From Dugong dugon (Eukaryota; Chordata; Mammalia; Sirenia; Dugongidae), in assembly GCA_030035585.1 (NCBI GenBank), contig CM057480.1, forward strand, positions 2,463,001 through 2,527,000: 64,000 nt of DNA, in the 5' to 3' direction. The notes below the pieces were generated by a model, which saw only the letters and a program-made list of their open reading frames with translations, ran no database searches and was not told the origin of the DNA. Shown in pieces: positions 57,901 to 64,000 of this stretch (the first letter of the stretch is position 1; each line of letters opens with the position of its first letter). Both the position numbers and the translations under genes were made by a program.

Positions 57901-59175
57901 CATTACGACACAGAAGCCCCGTTACTGTCTCCAAATTCTGTCTAACTCCATAAGGAACCTTGCTGGATACACTGACTTGAGCCTAAAGTCTGTACTTCCT
58001 CTTTGGTGACCAGGGTCAGCCTGAAAGACCCACCACAGGCCCCCTGTCTACACTGAGCTCTTCCGTTCCATTTCCCAGGGACCCCACCCTGCTCCTTCCC
58101 TGGCAAACCTCACATTCAGAGATGACCTCTCGGGCCCCTAGGAAGGACTGCAGGCTGGAAGGAGTGAGAACCTCCAGGAAATGTGTCTAGGGCACCATCC
58201 CAACGATACCCAAAGCCCAGCCTCTCCCCAGCTCCTTGGGCTTTTCTACCTAATTCTCTGAAAACGGAACAGAAATAACTCAGAAAGAAACCCCAGCAGG
58301 GGATGCCCCTGACAGGCAGCAGTCGCCCACCCAAGGGTGTCTACTAGAGAAGAGGACACTTGGCCCTCTTGTCCTAGCGCTTCTAGTCAGCTGTCAGAGT
58401 CAGAAGCCCGGAAGGCTCTGGTCTCCTTTACCTGGAGAACTTGTCTACTAGCGTGCTTAAGTAACATCAGATCACAAGATCCTATCTACCCAGCCAAAAC
58501 AAGGTAGACATCACTATTAGGGAGAAACTCCCAGGGTGACTGGATTCCAACCCTTACTCTATGACCCAAGGAAAAGGGGACCTGAGCATTGCAACACCTC
58601 CTGACCAGCCATGTGAATTAGAAACCAGCCTCACGACTGCCTCTCTCCAAGACACAAAGGGCTTGTCTTTCCCTGAGCTAACCAGCAGCTACAGTGGTAA
58701 GCTAAATGAAAATAGGAAGAGCTGACCTCACTTTAAATTTGCAAATAACACAGAGGGCTGGCAAGTAAGCAGCTATCGTTAAACCATACATGGTCTGGAA
58801 AGTCCCTCCAAGTGGTTTTTCAAGGGGCCTTGGTATTTTTTGTTTTTTCTTTCATTTTCCAAACATTGATCTCTTTGTCCCCTCAGTCCTGGGACCTTTC
58901 TCACTACTTCTCTGCTCTCTACAGCCAAACTCTACTTCTACCTAGGATTACCTTGCAGGCACTCCCAGAAATGAAAAATCCCAAAAAAGTGGGGTTCCTT
59001 TCTGTTTATCTCTATGACCATAATAATTAGAATGGCAATGAAATGTCATAAGCCCGTTACAAATTCTCATAAACTTAAAGATTCTTTTGAAAGCAAACTG
59101 AGGATTTTGCATTTCCAGTCACTACAGACTAACTCACTGAAGACCTACCCTCCAACAGAACAACCAGAAAAGCTG
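57901..59175. other. Intronic unique sequence
   Basis: No recognised exon, RNA or repeat. Confidence 0.5.
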
Positions 59176-59321
59176 TGCAACACACACAGACACAGGCCCA
59201 CACAGACAGACACACAGACCCACACAGACACACACAGGCACACACAGACACACACACAGACAGACGCATACAGACATAGACCCACACAGACACACAGAGA
59301 CAGACATACAGACCCACAGAG

Positions 59322-59366
<45 letters not shown>

Positions 59367-59586
59367 CACACGCAGACACACACAGACAGACACACACAAA
59401 GACACACACAGGCACACAAAGAGACACACACACACAGACACATACAGACACACAGACACACACAAACCCACAGACATAGACACACACAGACACAGAGACA
59501 CACAGACAGAGACACACACAAGACACACAGACACATATAGACAGACAGACCGACACACACACACAGACACATACAGACACACACAT
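59176..59586 (+). repeat. Compound (CA)n / (CACAGA)n tract, ~410 bp
   Basis: Interspersed cacaca, cagaca and acacagaga units with a pure (CA)n core near 59326-59365. Long frames on both strands (THTDTHRH- or CVCVCLCV-like) are by-products. Confidence 0.97.
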
Positions 59587-59684
59587 CTGTTTAAAGATCT
59601 CAGGGAGCTATCAAGAAGGCCAGGACTTCAGAGAAGTCCAAAAAGAAGGTAAGAATACTGAGGGGAGACCAAACTTTAAGACTC

Positions 59685-60115
59685 TTACTCATCTGTATGC
59701 AAAAGCTGGACAATGAATAAGGAAGACCAAAGAAAGACGGATGTCTCTGAATTATGGTATCGGCGAAGAACACTAAATACACCAGGGACTGCCAGAAGAA
59801 TGACCAAACCTGTCGTGGAAGAAGTACAGACAGAGTGCTCCTTGGAAGTGAGGATGGCGAGACTTCGTTTCACATACTTTAGACATGTTATCAGGAGGGA
59901 CCGGTCCCTGGAGAAGGACATCATGCTTGGTAAAGTAGAAGGTAGGGAAAAAGGGAAGACCCTCAACGAGATGGACTGACACAGTGGCTGCAACATTGGG
60001 CTCAAGTGTAACAAGGATTGTGAGGATGGCACAGGACTGGGATGTGTTTCAATCTGTTGTATGTGGGGTCACTATGAGTTGGAACCGACTCCACGGCCCC
60101 TAACAAAAACAACAA
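59685..60115 (+). mobile_element. RTE (BovB-like) 3' fragment
   Basis: Forward copy: 'ctgtatgcaaaagctggacaatgaataaggaagacc', 'ggaagaagtacagacagagtgctccttgg', 'agaaggacatcatgcttggtaaagtagaagg' and 'tatgagttggaaccgactccacggc' plus an (aac)n tail. The frame at 59713 breaks at a stop after 88 codons. Confidence 0.88.
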
Positions 60116-61140
60116 CTCATCTGCAAGTCATGTGGGATGGGAGGCTAAACAACCGGACACGCAATGTTGGCCAGAAGGCTGCATTCTTGAGTTTCGGACA
60201 GCGTCATGAGGCTATGGAGGCTGAACGCAGAGCTCAGAGCTAGCTTAAGTCCTAAGGCAGGTAGGATCTGAGGGTCCAAGATCACAAAGAGAAGGAAAGG
60301 ATGCTGAGGTGAGTTATACATTCTGCACCACATTTACCCTCAAGGCATTTGCTGATTACACAACACTATGGGACTAAGAGGCTAAGAAACCAAGCAGGAA
60401 GCAGTGGTTAAGATGCTGAGAAGGTACGTTTAAGTATAGACTGGACACAGCAGAAGGAGTGATCCAGAAGCTAAGTCAATAGAAAATATCCAGATTGAAG
60501 CACAGAAAGGAAAAAGGATAAAAATTCAGCAATGAACGTAAGAAACATACAGGATACAGTGAAAGGTATAACTCTTTATAAACTGAATTCAAGAAAGAGA
60601 GGGAAGAGAAAAGGAATAGATGCAATATTTGAAATGACACTGGCCGAGAATTTGCCAAAACTGTTGAATAAAATAAAACCAGAATTTCAAGACACTTTAT
60701 AAACTACCAGCAGGCTTTTTAAGAATGCACCTAATAAGCACAGAATAGTCACACTGCCTCCAAGCAAAGACAAAGAGAAAAGTCTTAAAAGAGCGGAGAG
60801 TAAAAAGAAATGTTATTTTCAAGGAATCGTCACGAAGACTTAAAAGAGACCTTACAACAGAAACTGTGAAAGCCGTAAGACAATGAAATAATACTTCTCA
60901 AGTGCCAGAAGGAAGTAACTGCCAATCTAGAATTCTAGGGTCAGGAAAAAACACCCTTCGAGAATTAAAGCAAATTACAGACGCTTTCAGATAAAACTGA
61001 GATAATTTGCTACCTGGAGACTCACACTACAGAAATATTAAAGGGACTCTTCAGACAGAAGGATAAAGTGATACCAGATGGAAGTACGGAGACAAAAGAA
61101 AGACTGCAGAGTAATGGAAAGGCAAGTAATTGGGTAAAGA

Positions 61141-61262
61141 AACCGGTGGCTATCAACCAGGGGTGATTCTGTCTCCCAGGGGACAGTTGACAACGCCTGA
61201 AGACATTTTTGGTTGTCACAACTGGGGGAGGAGGGTTGCTGCCGGCAGCTAGTGGGAAGACA
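61141..61262 (+). mobile_element. MER20 hAT fragment
   Basis: 'ggtggctatcaaccaggggtgattctgtctcccaggggac' and 'gaagacatttttggttgtcacaactgggggaggagggttgct'. Confidence 0.88.
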
Positions 61263-62282
61263 ATTACAAAAATGTCTTGTGGAGTTTCAAACATACGTAA
61301 AATTAAAACACAGGAAAACAATTAACAAAAAGTGAGAGGGTGGCAAGTGGAGATAAAGCGTTCTAATGTCCAGAAAGTCATGAAGCACTAATTTACATTA
61401 GACCGGCTAAAATATACATGAGGTCACTGCTAGGAAAACCACATAAAAGAAGACTAAGAGAATGTGCAATTAATAACCTAATGGAGAATGAAAACGGAAC
61501 GTATCATCTAAAAGCAAGCAAGAAGGGAGGGAAAAAGGAACAAAGAACAGACGGGATAAACAGAAGACATAGAATGATAGTCGATTTAAACTCAAGTACG
61601 TGAGTAATTATACTAAAAATAGGCATGTGAAAAGCTCCAGCTGAAAGACAACAGTTACCAGACTAGATAAAAAATGAGAATACATAAAGGCTGAAGGTAA
61701 AATAATGGAAAAAGATACACCATGGAAAACTAGCCAAAGAAAGCTAGAGTAACTACACTAAAAACAGACAAAGTAGATTTTAGGGTGAGCAGCAACGATT
61801 AGAGCTAAAGAAGGTCATTTTATAATGATGAGAGTCAATCTACCGGTGATACTTCTAATTTTTTTATGCATATAGCATAGACTCAAAATAAATAGAGCAA
61901 AAATTGACATAAGGTAAATACAAAATCACAGTGGAAGATTTTAACACATCTCTTTTAGCAGACTAAAAATCCATAGGGATATAGAAAATTCAAACTATGT
62001 GCTTACTGTACCTAAGTTAATTGATACATGATATTACTACACCAAACAATTGCAAAACACACATTCTTTATAAATGAATATGAAACATTTACCAAAATTG
62101 ACCATACAGCTAGTTGCGATCAATGTCAGTGTTGAAATCATATGGAGTATGTTCTCTAACCAAAACGGAATCAAGATTAAAAATGAATAGTAAAAGGTTA
62201 ACAAGAAATCTCTCCAAATAAATCAAGCAATATTATTCTAAATAGCTCATGGGGCAAAGAAAATCATCATAATAACCTGTTT

Positions 62283-62451
62283 AAAAAAAAAAAAAAACAA
62301 ACTGTGGCCACTGAATCGGTTTCGACTCATAGCGACCCTACAGGACAGAGGAGAACTGCCCCCCAGGGTTTCCAAGGTGCAGCTGGTGGATTCAAACTGT
62401 CGACCTTTCGGTTAGCAGCCTAGTTCTTAACCACAGAGCCACTAGAGGTCC
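62283..62451 (-). mobile_element. AfroSINE copy inside a LINE
   Basis: A-run tail, 'ctgaatcggtttcgactcatagcgaccc' and 'ttaaccacagagccactagaggtcc'. Confidence 0.87.
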
Positions 62452-62805
62452 AGATGATAATAGAAATTAGAAAATATTTTGACCTGAATTATCATAAAAA
62501 TACAACATACCAAAAGTGGTTGGTCGGCCCAGCTAAAGCTCTGATTAAAAGGAAATGTATAGCCTTATACATACATTAGAAAATAAGAAAGCCTGAAAAA
62601 ATAATCCATCATTTACTCCCCAAGTTAGAAGCACAATGAAATACCATTATAGATCTACCAGAATGACTGAAATTTTAGAAGATGGGCAATACTGAGTGTT
62701 GGTGAGGATGCTGGAACCCTGGAACCATCACACACTCTGATGGGAGTCAATATTGGTAGAATGGCTTTGGAAAACTATTGGCAGTATCTCCTAAACACAT
62801 CATAC

Positions 62806-62858
62806 CCTATGATGGCACAGTGGTTAAGAGCTTGGCTGCTGACCAAAAGGTTGGCAAT
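62806..62858 (+). mobile_element. AfroSINE head only
   Basis: 'atgatggcacagtggttaagagcttggctgctgaccaaaaggttggca' then straight back into LINE sequence. Only the tRNA-like half is present. Confidence 0.8.
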
Positions 62859-64000
62859 GGGTCTGACTCAGAAATTCCACACCTAGATTTATACCCAACC
62901 AAAATGCAGACATATATGCACCAAAAGGCCCAGAGAAAAATGTCCATAGTGGTGATATTTGTAATAGTCTCAAAGTAGAAAGAAACCAAGTACCCGTTAA
63001 GAGGTGAACGTATAAATAAATTGTAGTACATTCAGACAATGCAATATCACACAGCAGTGAAAATGAACAGGCCCCGCTACATTCAACACCATGGATGAAT
63101 TGCATGATGATAACGTGGAACAGAAGACGCCAGACACGAACGAGAACAAGCTGAACTATTCCATTTATATGACATTCAAAGCAGGCAAAACTAATCTACG
63201 GTATAAAAGTTGAACAGTAGTAATGCTTGGGGTGGGGAGCAGTGACAAGAAGGGACATGAAGGTGACTTCTGTGATAGTGCCAACTTTCTGTGTCTTCAT
63301 CTGGGTGCTAGTCATAGGGGTGTATTCAGTTTGTGAAAATATATTCCTTTCTATAGAAATGTTATGCTTCAAAAACAAGACAAAAAGCCCTGCCATCTAT
63401 AAAGTGAGCCTACAAAATACGTACAAGTACGTAAAGATATAAACAGACACAAACATAAGGGTATTCAGCACGGTTTATTGGAGACTACAACGAGAAAAAA
63501 CCTAAATATCCACCTAAGGACTCGGTTGCACAAATAATGGCAGAATCGTACAGTGAAATACTGGGTAGCTAATCAAAAAAATGAAGTAGTTATCTACGTG
63601 GAAAGTCATTATTACCATGGAAAGACTTTAAAGATAGGTTCTTAGGAGAAAAAAGCAAAGTACAGCATATCATATTTAAAATTAATTCATTTATGTAGAA
63701 ATATTTGTGTATGTGTGTGTTCACAAACACATCCACGCAGATAATGTGTAAATACACAGAAAAAAAAATTGGAAAGATACCTCTGGGAGCAGAATGTGAA
63801 AGGGGAACTTTTATTATATGTATAACATGTTAGTTGAAGCCATAACTTTTGTAATTTTAAAATTATAGATAAAAATCTTAAAACTAAAAGTTGAAGTGGC
63901 AAAAGTTACATGATAAACATGTTTACAAAAAAAAGAGCCGCTCTGAGGCTGCTTATGTACAAGCAAACACCTCACGGGATTTGGTTCCTTGGTTTGGAGG

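Larger units (their letters stand above)
60420..63900 (+). mobile_element. Old L1/HAL1-type LINE, interrupted
   Basis: A-rich + strand with L1-like landmarks: 'ctacctggagactcacactacagaaatattaaagggactcttcagacagaagg' (around 61010) and the 3' region with 'gatgggcaatactgagtgttggtgaggatgctgg', 'cagaaattccacacctagatttatacccaacc' and 'catggatgaattgcatgatgataacg' (62680-63250). Many stops. Insertions at 61141, 62283 and 62806. Part may be more than one LINE. Confidence 0.68.

Noticed and set aside
59014-59652. 212-codon + strand frame and three ~150-codon minus-strand frames
   Set aside because: They are the CA/CACAGA repeat read in different frames, with extreme His/Thr or Cys/Val bias and no splice or start context.
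50986-64000. A further upstream ITGA9 exon
   Set aside because: I scanned the minus strand for the expected preceding thigh-domain peptide and found nothing convincing, so the exon probably lies outside the window.

Overview
The window is vertebrate, specifically mammalian, nuclear DNA, and almost certainly afrotherian (elephant or a close paenungulate relative). About thirty copies of one tRNA-derived short repeat carry the 'gccctggtggcgcagtggttaag ... tatgagtcggaatcgactc' signature that I recognise as the AfroSINE family. They sit beside fragments of a BovB-like RTE LINE, an afrotherian-type L1 3' end, and the usual old mammalian repeats (MIR, L2, MER5A, MER20, MLT1). No operons, compact ORFs or bacterial signals are present. 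Repeat family names are given from recognition only, without a database search.

The only coding sequence I can support is three consecutive exons of integrin alpha-9 (ITGA9), read on the minus strand: 50836-50985 (150 bp), 27205-27281 (77 bp) and 2818-2968 (151 bp). Each has AG/GT splice sites, and the phases join without a break (0-0, 0-2, 2-0) to give 126 codons. They encode the end of the thigh domain, the genu with its cysteine pair, and the start of the calf-1 domain. The exons are separated by introns of about 23.6 kb and 24.2 kb. At least 13 kb of the upstream intron and 2.8 kb of the downstream intron complete the window. The open reading frames elsewhere are chance frames, low-complexity frames, or pieces of transposable elements.

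Layout. 1-2817 is downstream intron. 2818-2968 is the calf-1 exon. 2969-27204 is an intron with many AfroSINEs, four RTE fragments (around 10.3, 17.8, 21.4 and 22.2 kb), LTR-like elements and a (GGAT/GGGA)n tract. 27205-27281 is the genu exon. 27282-50835 is the most rearranged intron. It holds a 26-bp minisatellite grown inside an LTR-like element, four solo LTRs of one family with TG...CA ends (three with exact or near-exact 5-bp target duplications), an L1 with both ends but no middle nested in a tRNA-headed SINE, and a second L1 piece splitting an AfroSINE. 50836-50985 is the thigh exon. 50986-64000 is upstream intron with L1 3' ends, an internally deleted RTE, a ~410-bp compound CA repeat and an old L1-like block. 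No new defence, metabolic or signalling system is visible. The interest lies in mobile-element nesting and the non-autonomous derivatives.
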